A program made the position numbers and the translations under genes. Positions 19,921 to 29,423 of a stretch of 64,000 bases of DNA are shown here, one piece after another. Position 1 is the first letter of the stretch; the number at the start of each line of letters is the position of its first letter. The DNA is from Pseudomonas alkylphenolica. Its GTDB lineage: Bacteria; Pseudomonadota; Gammaproteobacteria; Pseudomonadales; Pseudomonadaceae. The stretch is taken from NCBI RefSeq assembly GCF_000746525.1, contig NZ_CP009048.1, positions 4,715,501 through 4,779,500 on the forward strand, read 5' to 3'. The notes beneath the pieces were generated by a model. It saw only the letters and a list, made by a program, of their open reading frames with translations. It was not told the DNA's origin and did no database searches.

Positions 19921-21516
19921 ATGAAATTGCTACCGCTTCAGGCTGCCCTGGCAGCCATCCTGTTGAGCACCGCGGCGGGCCTGGCGGCCAAGCCGCTGGT
20001 GGTGTGTACCGAGGCCAGCCCGGAAGGCTTCGATATCGTCCAGTACACCACCGCGGTAACCGCCGACGCATCGGCCGAAACCGTGTTCAACCGCCTGGTA
20101 GACTTCAAGCCCGGCACCACTACCATCCAGCCGGCCCTGGCCGAACGCTGGGAGATCAGCGACGACGGCCTGACCTACACCTTCCATCTGCGCAAAGGGG
20201 TGAAGTTCCACAGCACCGACTACTTCACGCCGACCCGCGAGATGAATGCCGACGACGTGCTGTGGAGTTTCCGACGCCAGCTCGACCCGAACCACCCGTG
20301 GCACAACAAGACCAGCATTGGCTTCCCGTATTTCGAGAGCATGGGTTTCAAGGACCTGCTCAAGAGCGTCGAGAAAACCGACGATCACACCGTGGTCTTC
20401 ACTCTCACCCGCCCGGAAGCGCCGTTCCTGCCTGACCTGGCCATGGCCTTCACCTCGATCTATTCCGCCGAGTACGGCGATCAGCTGCTCAAGACCAACA
20501 AGACCGCCGAACTCAACAGCAAGCCGATCGGCACCGGCCCGTTCATTTTCCAGCGCTACGTCAAGGACGCCCAGGTCCGCTACAAGCCCAACCCCGACTA
20601 CTTCCGTGGCAAGCCACCGGCCGATGCGCTGATCTTCGCCATCGCCAGCGACAACAATGTGCGCCTGCAGAAGCTCAAGGCCAACGAATGCCAGGTGGCG
20701 CTGTATCCCAAGCCCGACGACATCCCCAGCATCAAGAACGACCCCAAGCTGAAAGTCGCCGAGATGGAAGCCCTGACCACCGGTTACATCTCGCTCAACA
20801 CCGAGCACAAATACCTGAGCGACGTGCGTGTGCGCAAAGCCATCAACATGGCCTTCGACCGCCAGACCCACGTCGACCAGTTGTTCGGCAAGGGTAATGC
20901 ACTGGTCGGCGTCAATCCCTACCCACCGACCCTGATGGGCTACAACACCGCCAACCAGAACCCGCCCCGCGACCTCGACAAGGCCCGCGCCCTGCTCAAG
21001 GAAGCCGGGGTACCGGAGGGAGCGGTGCTGACCCTGTTCACCCGCAACGGCGGTGGCCCGACCAACCCCAACCCGCAGTTGAGCGCCCAGATGCTCCAGG
21101 CCGACCTGGCCAAGATCGGCCTGAAAGTCGACATCCGCGTGATGGAATGGGCCGAAATGCTGCGCCGGGCCAAGAAGGGCGAGCCCGACATGGTGTCTAC
21201 CGGCTGGGCCGGTGACAACGGCGACCCGGACAACTTCCTCACCCCGCTGCTCAGCTGCGATGCAGTGAAAAGCGGCGAGAACTATGCCCGCTGGTGCAAC
21301 CAGAAATTCCAGACGTTGATCGACGACGCCCGCAAGGTAACCGACACGGATGAGCGCGCAGCGCTCTATGTAAAGGCGCTGGCGGTGTACGATGAAGACC
21401 AACCGTGGATCAGCATGGCGCATCCGAAGATGTTCACCGCCATGCGCAACAACGTTGAGGGGTACCACATCAACCCCCTCACCAATAACAACTTCGCCAC
21501 TACCCAGGTGAAGTAG
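19921..21516 (+). CDS. dppA: Dipeptide ABC transporter substrate-binding protein DppA (copy 3)
   Basis: 531-residue periplasmic binding protein of the SBP_bac_5 family with signal peptide ending near GLA-AKP and mature start LVVCTEASPEGFDIVQY. It is more diverged from copies 1 and 2 and sits immediately upstream of dppB, as E. coli dppA does, so it is the most likely principal receptor of the DppBCDF permease. The strong ribosome-binding site AGGGAGGTTTC precedes the ATG. Confidence 0.95.
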   Translation: MKLLPLQAALAAILLSTAAGLAAKPLVVCTEASPEGFDIVQYTTAVTADASAETVFNRLVDFKPGTTTIQPALAERWEISDDGLTYTFHLRKGVKFHSTDYFTPTREMNADDVLWSFRRQLDPNHPWHNKTSIGFPYFESMGFKDLLKSVEKTDDHTVVFTLTRPEAPFLPDLAMAFTSIYSAEYGDQLLKTNKTAELNSKPIGTGPFIFQRYVKDAQVRYKPNPDYFRGKPPADALIFAIASDNNVRLQKLKANECQVALYPKPDDIPSIKNDPKLKVAEMEALTTGYISLNTEHKYLSDVRVRKAINMAFDRQTHVDQLFGKGNALVGVNPYPPTLMGYNTANQNPPRDLDKARALLKEAGVPEGAVLTLFTRNGGGPTNPNPQLSAQMLQADLAKIGLKVDIRVMEWAEMLRRAKKGEPDMVSTGWAGDNGDPDNFLTPLLSCDAVKSGENYARWCNQKFQTLIDDARKVTDTDERAALYVKALAVYDEDQPWISMAHPKMFTAMRNNVEGYHINPLTNNNFATTQVK

Positions 21517-21527
21517 AACAAGAACGG

Positions 21528-21556
21528 CCGCCGGCGCCCTACCCGGGTGCTGGCGG
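21528..21556 (+). terminator. 12-bp hairpin between dppA and dppB
   Basis: A 12-bp GC-rich stem with two G-T wobbles and a 5-nt loop lies 12 nt after the dppA stop. With no T-tract and a downstream operon gene, it more likely stabilises the dppA message and lowers dppBCDF expression relative to the binding protein, as in many binding-protein operons. Confidence 0.5.
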
Positions 21557-21590
21557 ACATGCCTGAGCGGCTGATGAGGTACACCAGAAG

Positions 21591-22601
21591 ATGTTTAGTT
21601 TTATTGCCCGGCGCCTGGGATTACTGATCCCGACCTTTTTCGGCATCACCTTGCTGACGTTCGCACTCATACGGCTGATACCCGGTGACCCGGTGGAAGT
21701 CATGATGGGTGAGCGCCGGGTGGACCCCGAGATGCACGCCCAGGCCATGGAGCGCCTCGGCTTGAACAAGCCGCTGCCAGCGCAATACCTGGACTATATC
21801 GGCAAGCTCGCTCAGGGTGACCTTGGCGAATCGCTGCGTACCCGCGAAAGCGTCTGGACCGAGTTCCTCGCGCTGTTCCCGGCGACCCTGGAACTGGCCA
21901 TCGCGGCGTTGTTTTTCGCCGGGGTGATCGGCCTGCTGGCCGGGGTAATTGCCGCCCTCAAGCGCGGATCATTGTTCGATCATGGCGTCATGGGCATTTC
22001 TCTGGCCGGCTATTCGATGCCGATCTTCTGGTGGGGCCTGATCCTGATCATGTTCTTCTCCGTAAGCCTGGGCTGGACCCCGGTTTCCGGGCGCATCGAC
22101 CTGCTGTACGACATTGAGCCGAAAACCGGCTTCATGCTCATCGACACCCTGCTCAGCGATGAAGAAGGCGCCTTCAAGGACGCCCTGATGCACCTGATTC
22201 TGCCGGCCATCGTCCTCGGTACCATTCCACTGGCGGTGATCGCCCGGATGACCCGCTCGTCAATGCTCGAAGTGCTGCGCGAAGACTACATCCGCACCGC
22301 CCGGGCCAAAGGCCTGTCGCCTGCGCGGGTAGTGTTCGTGCATGGTCTGCGCAATGCCTTGATCCCGGTCCTCACCGTATTCGGCCTGCAGGTCGGCACC
22401 TTGCTGGCCGGCGCGGTGCTGACCGAAACCATCTTTTCCTGGCCGGGCATCGGCAAATGGCTGATCGAAGCCATCGGCGCCCGTGATTACCCCGTGGTAC
22501 AGAACGGCATCCTGTTGATTGCCTGCCTGGTGATCCTGGTCAACTTCGTCGTGGATATCCTCTACGGCCTGGCCAACCCACGCATCCGTCATCAGCGCTG
22601 A
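21591..22601 (+). CDS. dppB: Dipeptide ABC transporter permease DppB
   Basis: Inner-membrane permease of the DppB/OppB family, 336 residues. The N-terminal membrane segment RRLGLLIPTFFGITLLTF and the binding-protein-dependent transport signature (the EAA-like loop near MLEVLREDYIRTARAKGLSP) are clear. It pairs with DppC as the transmembrane channel. It is followed by dppC after 10 nt. Confidence 0.96.
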   Translation: MFSFIARRLGLLIPTFFGITLLTFALIRLIPGDPVEVMMGERRVDPEMHAQAMERLGLNKPLPAQYLDYIGKLAQGDLGESLRTRESVWTEFLALFPATLELAIAALFFAGVIGLLAGVIAALKRGSLFDHGVMGISLAGYSMPIFWWGLILIMFFSVSLGWTPVSGRIDLLYDIEPKTGFMLIDTLLSDEEGAFKDALMHLILPAIVLGTIPLAVIARMTRSSMLEVLREDYIRTARAKGLSPARVVFVHGLRNALIPVLTVFGLQVGTLLAGAVLTETIFSWPGIGKWLIEAIGARDYPVVQNGILLIACLVILVNFVVDILYGLANPRIRHQR

Positions 22602-22611
22602 GGGCCTAGTC

Positions 22612-23541
22612 ATGAATACCCCACTTGCAAAATCTGTCACCACCCCGGCCACCGCTGTCGACCAGAGCCTGCTCTACCCCTCGCCCTACAAGGAGTTCTG
22701 GCAGGCTTTTTCGCGCAACAAAGGCGCGGTCGCCGGGCTGATGTTCATGAGCCTGATCGTGTTCTGCGCGCTGTTCGCGCCCTGGGTGGCGCCACACAAC
22801 CCCAGCGAGCAATACCGTGACTTCCTGCTGACCCCACCGGTGTGGCTCGAAGGCGGTAACTGGCAGTTCATTCTCGGCACCGACGAACTGGGCCGCGACC
22901 TGCTCTCGCGCCTGATCCAGGGCTCGCGCCTGTCGTTGCTGATCGGCCTGTCGTCGGTGGTGATCTCGCTGATTCCGGGGATCTTCCTCGGCCTGCTGGC
23001 CGGGTTCTTCCCGCGTATCCTCGGCCCGTCGATCATGCGCCTGATGGACGTGATGCTGGCGCTGCCATCGTTGCTGCTGGCGGTGGCCATCGTCGCCATC
23101 CTCGGCCCAGGCCTGATCAACACAGTAATCGCCATTGCCATCGTGTCGCTGCCGTCCTATGTACGTCTGACCCGCGCTGCGGTGATGGGTGAACTGAACC
23201 GTGACTACGTCACTGCCGCACGCCTGGCCGGTGCCAGCCTGCCGCGGCTGATGTTCGTCACCGTGCTGCCCAACTGCATGGCGCCACTGATCGTCCAGGC
23301 GACCTTGAGTTTCTCCTCGGCGATTCTCGATGCCGCGGCCCTGGGCTTCCTTGGCCTGGGTGTGCAGCCGCCGACCCCGGAGTGGGGCACCATGCTGGCC
23401 TCGGCCCGCGACTACATCGAACGCGCCTGGTGGGTAGTGAGCCTGCCGGGTCTGACCATTTTGCTCAGCGTGCTGGCAATCAACCTGATGGGTGACGGAC
23501 TGCGCGATGCGCTGGACCCGAAACTCAAGAATGCCGCCTGA
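22612..23541 (+). CDS. dppC: Dipeptide ABC transporter permease DppC
   Basis: Second permease subunit, 309 residues, with the OppC-type N-terminal region ([18 protein letters not shown]), the segment [19 protein letters not shown] and the EAA loop ([20 protein letters not shown]). It ends 10 nt before dppD. The second half contains the canonical [15 protein letters not shown]. Confidence 0.96.
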   Translation: MNTPLAKSVTTPATAVDQSLLYPSPYKEFWQAFSRNKGAVAGLMFMSLIVFCALFAPWVAPHNPSEQYRDFLLTPPVWLEGGNWQFILGTDELGRDLLSRLIQGSRLSLLIGLSSVVISLIPGIFLGLLAGFFPRILGPSIMRLMDVMLALPSLLLAVAIVAILGPGLINTVIAIAIVSLPSYVRLTRAAVMGELNRDYVTAARLAGASLPRLMFVTVLPNCMAPLIVQATLSFSSAILDAAALGFLGLGVQPPTPEWGTMLASARDYIERAWWVVSLPGLTILLSVLAINLMGDGLRDALDPKLKNAA

Positions 23542-23551
23542 GGAGATCGCC

Positions 23552-24520
23552 ATGTCACTTCTAGAAATCAAGAATCTGAATGTGCGCTTCGGCGATGCCA
23601 GCGCGGTACCGGTGGTCGATGGCCTCGACCTGACGGTGAACGAAGGTGAAGTCCTGGCGATTGTCGGCGAGTCCGGTTCGGGCAAGTCGGTGACCATGAT
23701 GGCACTGATGGGCCTGATCGACGCCCCCGGGCGGATCACTGCCGACGCCCTCACCTTCGACGGCACCAACATGCTCAAGCTCAGCGGCCGGCAACGGCGC
23801 AAGGTAGTCGGCAAGGATATGGCGATGGTCTTCCAGGACCCGATGACCGCCCTCAATCCTAGCTACACCGTGGGCTTCCAGATCGAGGAAGTCCTGCGCC
23901 AACACCTCGGCCTGCGTGGCAAGGCAGCCCGCCAACGTGCCCTGGAGCTGCTCAAGAAAGTCGAGATTCCAGCAGCCGAAAGCCGCCTGGACGCTTACCC
24001 TCACCAACTCTCGGGCGGCATGAGCCAGCGCGTGGCCATCGCCATGGCCATCGCCGGTGAACCCAAGCTGCTGATCGCCGACGAACCGACCACCGCCCTG
24101 GACGTGACCATTCAGGCGCAGATCATGGAGCTGCTGCTCAATCTGCAGAAAGAGCAGAACATGGCGCTGATCCTGATTACCCACGACCTGGCCGTGGTCG
24201 CCGAGACCGCCAAACGGGTCTGTGTGATGTATGCCGGGCAAGCCGTGGAAGTCGGTCAGGTGCCGGAACTGTTCGATGTACCGGCGCACCCGTACAGCGA
24301 AGCACTGCTGGCGGCGATTCCCGAACACAGCGAAGGCGCCGAGCGCCTAGCGACCCTGCCCGGTATCGTTCCCGGCCGCTACGACCGTCCTGAAGGCTGC
24401 CTGCTGTCGCCGCGTTGCCCATATGTTCAGGAAAACTGCCGTCGCCAGCGTCCAACCCTCGATCCCCAGGCCCATAGCCAGGTCCGTTGTTTCTACCCGT
24501 TGAACCAGGAGGTGGCGTAA
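23552..24520 (+). CDS. dppD: Dipeptide ABC transporter ATP-binding protein DppD
   Basis: ATPase subunit, 322 residues: Walker A GESGSGKS, signature LSGGMSQR, Walker B LLIADEPT, and the C-terminal oligopeptide/dipeptide domain with a Cys-rich segment ([15 protein letters not shown]) that binds an Fe-S cluster in some relatives. The ATG at 23552 follows GAGGAGATCGCC. The last base of its stop overlaps the dppF start. Confidence 0.95.
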   Translation: MSLLEIKNLNVRFGDASAVPVVDGLDLTVNEGEVLAIVGESGSGKSVTMMALMGLIDAPGRITADALTFDGTNMLKLSGRQRRKVVGKDMAMVFQDPMTALNPSYTVGFQIEEVLRQHLGLRGKAARQRALELLKKVEIPAAESRLDAYPHQLSGGMSQRVAIAMAIAGEPKLLIADEPTTALDVTIQAQIMELLLNLQKEQNMALILITHDLAVVAETAKRVCVMYAGQAVEVGQVPELFDVPAHPYSEALLAAIPEHSEGAERLATLPGIVPGRYDRPEGCLLSPRCPYVQENCRRQRPTLDPQAHSQVRCFYPLNQEVA

Positions 24521-25488
24521 TGACCGTCGTCCTTACCGCCCGTGAACTGACCCGTCACTACGAAGTTTCCCGTGGCCTGTTCAAGGGCCATGCCCTGGTC
24601 CGTGCACTCAACGGCGTGTCCTTTGAACTTGAGGCCGGTAAAACCCTGGCCGTGGTCGGCGAATCGGGTTGTGGCAAATCGACCCTGGCGCGGGCCCTGA
24701 CCCTGATCGAAGAGCCCTCTTCCGGCTCGCTGAAAATTGCCGGCCAGGAAGTCGCCGGGGCCAACAAAGCCGAGCGCAAGCAACTGCGCAAAGACGTGCA
24801 GATGGTGTTCCAGAGCCCCTACGCCTCGCTCAACCCACGGCAGAAGATCGGTGACCAGCTGGCCGAGCCGCTGCTGATCAACACCAACCTGTCGAAGAGC
24901 GAACGGCGGGAAAAAGTTCAGGCCATGATGCAACAGGTCGGCCTGCGTCCGGAGCATTACCAGCGTTATCCACACATGTTTTCCGGTGGTCAGCGCCAGC
25001 GTATCGCCCTGGCCCGGGCGATGATGCTGCAACCGAAAGTGCTGGTAGCCGATGAACCGACCTCGGCCCTCGACGTGTCGATCCAGGCCCAGGTGCTGAA
25101 CCTGTTCATGGACCTGCAAAAGGAATTCAACACCGCCTACGTGTTTATCTCGCACAACCTGGCAGTGGTGCGTCATGTCGCCGATCAGGTGCTGGTGATG
25201 TACCTGGGTCGCCCGGCGGAAATGGGGCCCAAGGAAGACATCTACAACAAGCCGCTGCACCCCTATACCCAGGCGCTGCTGTCGGCCACCCCGACCATTC
25301 ACCCGGACCCGCTCAAGCCGAAGATCAAGATCGCCGGCGAGCTGCCCAACCCGTTGAACCCACCACCGGGTTGCGCATTCCACAAGCGCTGCCCGTATGC
25401 CACCGAGCGCTGCGCTTCGGAGGAGCCGGCGTTCCGGCAGGTGGGGACGCGGCAGGTGGCGTGTCACTACGCCGAGCAGTTCCTCTAA
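24520..25488 (+). CDS. dppF: Dipeptide ABC transporter ATP-binding protein DppF
   Basis: Second ATPase subunit, 322 residues: Walker A GESGCGKS, signature FSGGQRQR, Walker B VLVADEPT and the C-terminal CAFHKRCPYATERC segment. The ATG overlaps the dppD stop by one base (TAATG) and is preceded by CAGGAGGTGGCGT, so the two ATPases are coupled. Last gene of the transport operon; a REP pair follows directly. Confidence 0.95.
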   Translation: MTVVLTARELTRHYEVSRGLFKGHALVRALNGVSFELEAGKTLAVVGESGCGKSTLARALTLIEEPSSGSLKIAGQEVAGANKAERKQLRKDVQMVFQSPYASLNPRQKIGDQLAEPLLINTNLSKSERREKVQAMMQQVGLRPEHYQRYPHMFSGGQRQRIALARAMMLQPKVLVADEPTSALDVSIQAQVLNLFMDLQKEFNTAYVFISHNLAVVRHVADQVLVMYLGRPAEMGPKEDIYNKPLHPYTQALLSATPTIHPDPLKPKIKIAGELPNPLNPPPGCAFHKRCPYATERCASEEPAFRQVGTRQVACHYAEQFL

Positions 25489-25492
25489 GTCC

Positions 25493-25552
25493 ATCGCGGG
25501 TCAAGCCCGCTCCCACAGAGTCGACACTGTGGGAGCGGGCTTGACCCGCGAT
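25493..25552. repeat. Paired REP palindrome 3
   Basis: Two inverted REP units (GGGTC variant in both arms) with GCGAT ends outermost, four bases after the dppF stop and 25 bp before the AraC-type regulator gene. It may act as the 3' boundary of the dpp operon. Confidence 0.92.
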
Positions 25553-25576
25553 TAGCCCCTCCATCACTATCCTGCT

Positions 25577-26386
25577 ATGACCTCAAACCCTCTCCTCGAC
25601 GGCCCGGAACAAACCCCGGAAACCGCCGCCACCGTTCTTCGCTACCACCTGTGCTGGAAGCATCGCGACCTGGACGGAGTGATGGCCTTGTTCCATCCGG
25701 ATATCCAGTACAACGATTTCTTCCTGAACCGCGTGATGCACTTCGCCGAGCTGCGCGAATACGTGCGCGTGAGCATGCCTCGCGAGGCCGATGAAGACAT
25801 CGTCCACAGCGACCGCATCCGCGTCGATGGCTGCACCGCCTTCATCCAGTACCAGGTCACCCTGCGCGGTGGTGAAGGACTGGTGGCGTTCCAGTCCAGC
25901 GAAGCGATCACCGTGCGCGACGGGCTGATCTGGCGGGTCAATGAATATGCCTCGCTGGTTCGCGAAGCCAAGCCGCAATCCGGCCAGGGTGATGTGCGCC
26001 CGACCATGAGCCGCCTGGGCCTGTCACCCCGGCAGTTGAGCTCCATGGCTCAGGATCTGGAACAGTACTTCCAGCGCCAGCAACCTTACCTCGACCCGGA
26101 GCTGGACCTGCAACGGGTAGCGCGCGAGAGCGGCTACAGCCGCAACCAAATCTCCTACCTGCTCAACCAGGTACTCGGCCAGAGCTTCTACCGCTACGTC
26201 AACCAGGCGCGCCTGCAGCACCTGCTCAATGGCCTGGAACACGCGCCGGGCAACGCCAAGATCGACGACCTGGCGTTCGCCGCCGGTTTCAATTCGCTGT
26301 CGGCCTTTTACAAGTGTTTCCGCCAGCACACCGGGCTCTCACCCAAGGCCTGGGTCAAGCAGAATTCTCTGCGTGCACGCAGCTAA
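25577..26386 (+). CDS. AraC-family regulator with N-terminal NTF2/SnoaL-like domain
   Basis: 269-residue protein. Residues about 15-130 look like an NTF2/SnoaL-type cone fold (YHLCWKHRDLDGVMALFHPDIQYNDF pattern, then alternating beta-strands), while 165-265 form the double helix-turn-helix of AraC proteins (LDLQRVARESGYSRNQISYLLNQ and IDDLAFAAGFNSLSAFYKCF). The usual cupin-type sensor is replaced by the NTF2-like domain, which could bind a small ligand. It lies 64 bp before an amine-type oxidase operon on the same strand and is the likely activator. Domain call for the N-terminus is by pattern only. Confidence 0.82.
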   Translation: MTSNPLLDGPEQTPETAATVLRYHLCWKHRDLDGVMALFHPDIQYNDFFLNRVMHFAELREYVRVSMPREADEDIVHSDRIRVDGCTAFIQYQVTLRGGEGLVAFQSSEAITVRDGLIWRVNEYASLVREAKPQSGQGDVRPTMSRLGLSPRQLSSMAQDLEQYFQRQQPYLDPELDLQRVARESGYSRNQISYLLNQVLGQSFYRYVNQARLQHLLNGLEHAPGNAKIDDLAFAAGFNSLSAFYKCFRQHTGLSPKAWVKQNSLRARS

Positions 26387-26450
26387 GACAACGCCCCCCG
26401 CCAGCTTCTAGGATCGCCCACAGACCGTAACGGATGTGGAGCCGAAGACA

Positions 26451-27857
26451 ATGCAGGCATGGCGCAAGATCAGCCTTTGGATGGACCAGCTGGATGAGAC
26501 GCTGAGCGCGCGTGCGGCCCTGCAGCAGGACCTGGACGTGGACGTTTGCATCATCGGCGCCGGCTATACCGGGCTGTGGACCGCCTACTACCTGAAACTA
26601 CACGCCCCGCAGTTGAACATCGCCATCATTGAGGCCAACATCGCCGGCTTCGGCGCCTCCGGCCGCAACGGTGGCTGGCTGATGGGCAATATGCTGGGCG
26701 AGGATCGTCTGCTCGCGGCCAGCTCGCCAGAGCAACGCCGTGCCTCCTACGACCTGCTGCATGGCATTCCCGATGAAGTGCAGCGCGTACTCGAGCGCGA
26801 AGACATCGACTGCGACTATCGCAAAGGCGGCGTGCTGTATTGCGCGGCACGTTATCCAGAACAGAAAGCGACCCTTCGCGCCTACCTCGACAAGCTGTAC
26901 AAGCAAGGCCTGAACGAAGACGACTACCGCTGGCTGAGCCCTGAGCAACTGTCCAGCCAGTTGCGCGTCAGCAAAGCCTATGGGGCGATCTTCAACCCCA
27001 ATGTGGCAACCATTCAACCGGCCAAACTGGTGCGCAGCCTGGCCCGTACAGTAGAGCGCATGGGCGTGCGCCTGTACGAGAACAGCCCGGTGCTCGACTG
27101 GCGTGCAGGCGAAGTCCGTACCGCGCAGGCACGGGTCAAGTGTCAGTGGGTGGTGCCAGCCGTCGAAGGCTACTCGGTCAACCTGCCGCCGCTGGGCCAT
27201 TACCAGATGCCAGTGCAGAGCCTGCTGGTAGCCACCGAGCCACTGCCGGAGCACGTCTGGCAAAAGATCGGTCTGAACCGTGGCCAGGCTTTCAGCGAAA
27301 ACAGCCGCCAGGTCACCTACGGCCAGCGCAGCGCCGACAATCGCCTGGTATTCGGCGCCCGTGGCGGCTACCGCTTTGCCGGGCGCCTGCGGGAGAACTT
27401 CGACCTCACCAACAGCGAAATAGAGCTGCGTCGCTACCTGTTCGGCGAGCTGTTTCCGCAGCTCAAAGACGTCGCCATCACCCATGCCTGGGGCGGTAAC
27501 CTGGGCATGGCCCGGCGTTTCCAGCCGCACATGCTCTGCGACCGCAAGCAAGGCATCGCCCTGGCCGGTGGCTACGGTGGCGAAGGGGTCGGGGCCAGCA
27601 ACCTGGGCGGCCGCACCCTGGCCGACCTGATCCTTGAACGCCGTAGCGAGCTGACCGAGCAACCCTGGGTTCACCCCGGCAGCACGCTATCCAGCCTCAA
27701 AGGCTGGGAGCCGGAGCCGTGCCGCTGGCTGGGCTACAACGCCATCATCAAGAGTTTCGTCCATGAAGACCAGACCCTCGCCGACCCGTCCAGCGCCCCT
27801 TGGCGCCGACGCCTGGCCAGTGGCGTAGCGGACTTCATGGAAGGTTTCATGCACTGA
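26451..27857 (+). CDS. FAD-dependent oxidoreductase (PuuB/DAO family)
   Basis: 468-residue DAO-superfamily flavoprotein. The dinucleotide-binding motif GAGYTGLWTAYYL begins about residue 36, followed by the FAD segment GFGASGRNGGW. A C-terminal HAWGGNLGMARRFQPHM and GGYGGEGVGASNLGGR complete the fold. Best resemblance is to gamma-glutamylputrescine oxidases and related amine oxidases. No gamma-glutamylputrescine synthetase gene is nearby, so substrate is open. The ATG at 26451 lies nine bases after GGAG; a GTG at 26436 is an alternative. Confidence 0.85.
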   Translation: MQAWRKISLWMDQLDETLSARAALQQDLDVDVCIIGAGYTGLWTAYYLKLHAPQLNIAIIEANIAGFGASGRNGGWLMGNMLGEDRLLAASSPEQRRASYDLLHGIPDEVQRVLEREDIDCDYRKGGVLYCAARYPEQKATLRAYLDKLYKQGLNEDDYRWLSPEQLSSQLRVSKAYGAIFNPNVATIQPAKLVRSLARTVERMGVRLYENSPVLDWRAGEVRTAQARVKCQWVVPAVEGYSVNLPPLGHYQMPVQSLLVATEPLPEHVWQKIGLNRGQAFSENSRQVTYGQRSADNRLVFGARGGYRFAGRLRENFDLTNSEIELRRYLFGELFPQLKDVAITHAWGGNLGMARRFQPHMLCDRKQGIALAGGYGGEGVGASNLGGRTLADLILERRSELTEQPWVHPGSTLSSLKGWEPEPCRWLGYNAIIKSFVHEDQTLADPSSAPWRRRLASGVADFMEGFMH

Positions 27858-27889
27858 TTTTTCGTTCCCCCTGAACAGGATTCACCGGT

Positions 27890-28231
27890 ATGAGCATTAC
27901 CCAGTTCAAGAACACCGACACTGTCGCGTTGCAAGAATCCAATCCGGTCGCCGTACCGCTCGGCGAGCCGGTGGCGATTGCCTCGGTGACCGCTGTCGAG
28001 CGCAGCGACGGCGTCGAAACCGGCATCTGGGAGTGCACCCCGGGGCGCTGGCGGCGGCAGATTGTCCAGCAGGAGTTCTGCCATTTCATCAAGGGCCGCT
28101 GCACCTTCACTCCCGACGGCGGCGAGCCGCTGACCATCGAAGCGGGCGACGCCATCATGCTGCCAGCCAACAGCACCGGTATCTGGGATATCCAGGAGAC
28201 CGTGCGCAAAACCTATGTACTGATTTTCTGA
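27890..28231 (+). CDS. Cupin domain protein (DUF861 type)
   Basis: 113-residue small cupin of the EutQ/DUF861 kind: GIWECTPGRWRRQI, EFCHFIKGRCTFTPDGG and IEAGDAIMLPANSTGIWD mark the two cupin motifs. These proteins often accompany amine-oxidation operons in Pseudomonas but no reaction is established. It lies between the oxidase and a polyamine-type binding protein, 32 nt after the former. GAACAGGATTCACCGGT precedes the ATG. Confidence 0.82.
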   Translation: MSITQFKNTDTVALQESNPVAVPLGEPVAIASVTAVERSDGVETGIWECTPGRWRRQIVQQEFCHFIKGRCTFTPDGGEPLTIEAGDAIMLPANSTGIWDIQETVRKTYVLIF

Positions 28232-28285
28232 TCGTTTGATCGCCTGCCTCCTTCGATAAAAACAGACAAAGCAAGGAATCCAGAC

Positions 28286-29362
28286 ATGCGCGCATTGCTC
28301 ATCGCCCCCCTGTTGCTGGCTACCGCTGTGGCCCAGGCCGACTCGGTGAAAATCTACAACTGGTCCAGCTACATCGCTCCCGATACGCTGAAGAACTTCC
28401 AGCAAGCCAGCGGTATCGTGACGACCTACGATGTGTTCGACAGCAACGAAACCCTCGACGGCAAGCTGATGACCGGTAACTCCGGCTATGACGTGGTATT
28501 CCCGTCCAACCACTTCATGGCCCGGCAGATCCAGGGCAAGGCGCTGAAAAAACTCGACAAGAGCCAGCTGCCGAACTGGCAGAACCTCAATCCGGTGCTG
28601 CTCAAGGCGCTGGAGGTCAACGACCCGGGCAACCAGTACGGCTTCCCTTATCTGTGGGGTAGTACCGGGATCGGCTACAACATCGACAAGGTCAAAGCGG
28701 TGCTGGGCGACGATGCCCCGGTGGATTCCTGGGACCTGATCTTCAAGCCCGAATACATCAGCAAGCTCAAGAGTTGCGGCGTGGCAGTGCTGGACAACGG
28801 CCCGGAACTGCTGCCGATCGCCCTCAACTACCTGGGCCTGCCGCACCACAGCCAGGACCCTAAGGACTACGACAAAGCCAAGGAACTGCTGATGAAGGTG
28901 CGCCCGTATATCAGCTACTTCCACTCGTCGAAATACACCGGTGACCTGGCCAATGGCGATGTCTGCGTAGTGGTGGGTTTCTCGGGCGACGTGCTGCAGG
29001 CCAAGAACCGTGCAGAAGAAGCGAACAACAACGTCAAGGTCGGCTATTCGATTCCTAAAGAAGGCGCGCCGATGTGGTTCGACATGGTTGCCATGCCGGC
29101 CGATGCACCGGACGAGAAAGCCGGTTACGCCTACATGAATTACCTGCTGCAACCAGACGTGATGGCCAACATCAGCGACCATGTGCAGTACGCCAACGGC
29201 AACCTCAAGGCTGACACCCTGGTGGACCCGGCGCTGAAGGCCAACACCATGATCTACCCGAGCGACGAGATGCTCGGCAAACTGTATGCACTGGAGGCGA
29301 TGCCGGCCAAGATCGACCGCATTCGTACGCGGATCTGGACCAGCATTAAAGCGGGGAATTGA
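28286..29362 (+). CDS. Polyamine-type extracellular solute-binding protein (PotF/SpuD-like)
   Basis: 358-residue periplasmic protein with signal peptide (cleaved near AQA-DS) and the start of the mature protein VKIYNWSSYIAPDTL, the signature of putrescine/spermidine-binding proteins. The binding-site pattern YLWGSTGIGYN is present, as is the C-terminal NYLLQPDVMANISDHVQYAN. No permease or ATPase follows, so it either shares a spu/pot permease encoded elsewhere or serves as a sensor. The preceding cupin and oxidase suggest amine catabolism. Confidence 0.9.
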   Translation: MRALLIAPLLLATAVAQADSVKIYNWSSYIAPDTLKNFQQASGIVTTYDVFDSNETLDGKLMTGNSGYDVVFPSNHFMARQIQGKALKKLDKSQLPNWQNLNPVLLKALEVNDPGNQYGFPYLWGSTGIGYNIDKVKAVLGDDAPVDSWDLIFKPEYISKLKSCGVAVLDNGPELLPIALNYLGLPHHSQDPKDYDKAKELLMKVRPYISYFHSSKYTGDLANGDVCVVVGFSGDVLQAKNRAEEANNNVKVGYSIPKEGAPMWFDMVAMPADAPDEKAGYAYMNYLLQPDVMANISDHVQYANGNLKADTLVDPALKANTMIYPSDEMLGKLYALEAMPAKIDRIRTRIWTSIKAGN

Positions 29363-29366
29363 GACA

Positions 29367-29419
29367 ATCGCGGGGCAAGCCCGCTCCCACAGACGGTGGG
29401 AGCGGGCTTGCCCCGCGAT
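29367..29419. repeat. Paired REP palindrome 4
   Basis: Two inverted REP units with only five bases between the arms, GCGAT ends outermost. It lies between the convergent polyamine-binding protein and prfC genes, starting four bases after the former's stop, and could terminate transcription from both sides. Confidence 0.92.
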
Positions 29420-29423
29420 GTTT

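Noticed and set aside
26436..26450. GTG start five codons upstream for the FAD oxidoreductase
   Set aside because: The GGAG that would serve the ATG overlaps this GTG; the ATG at 26451 is better placed.
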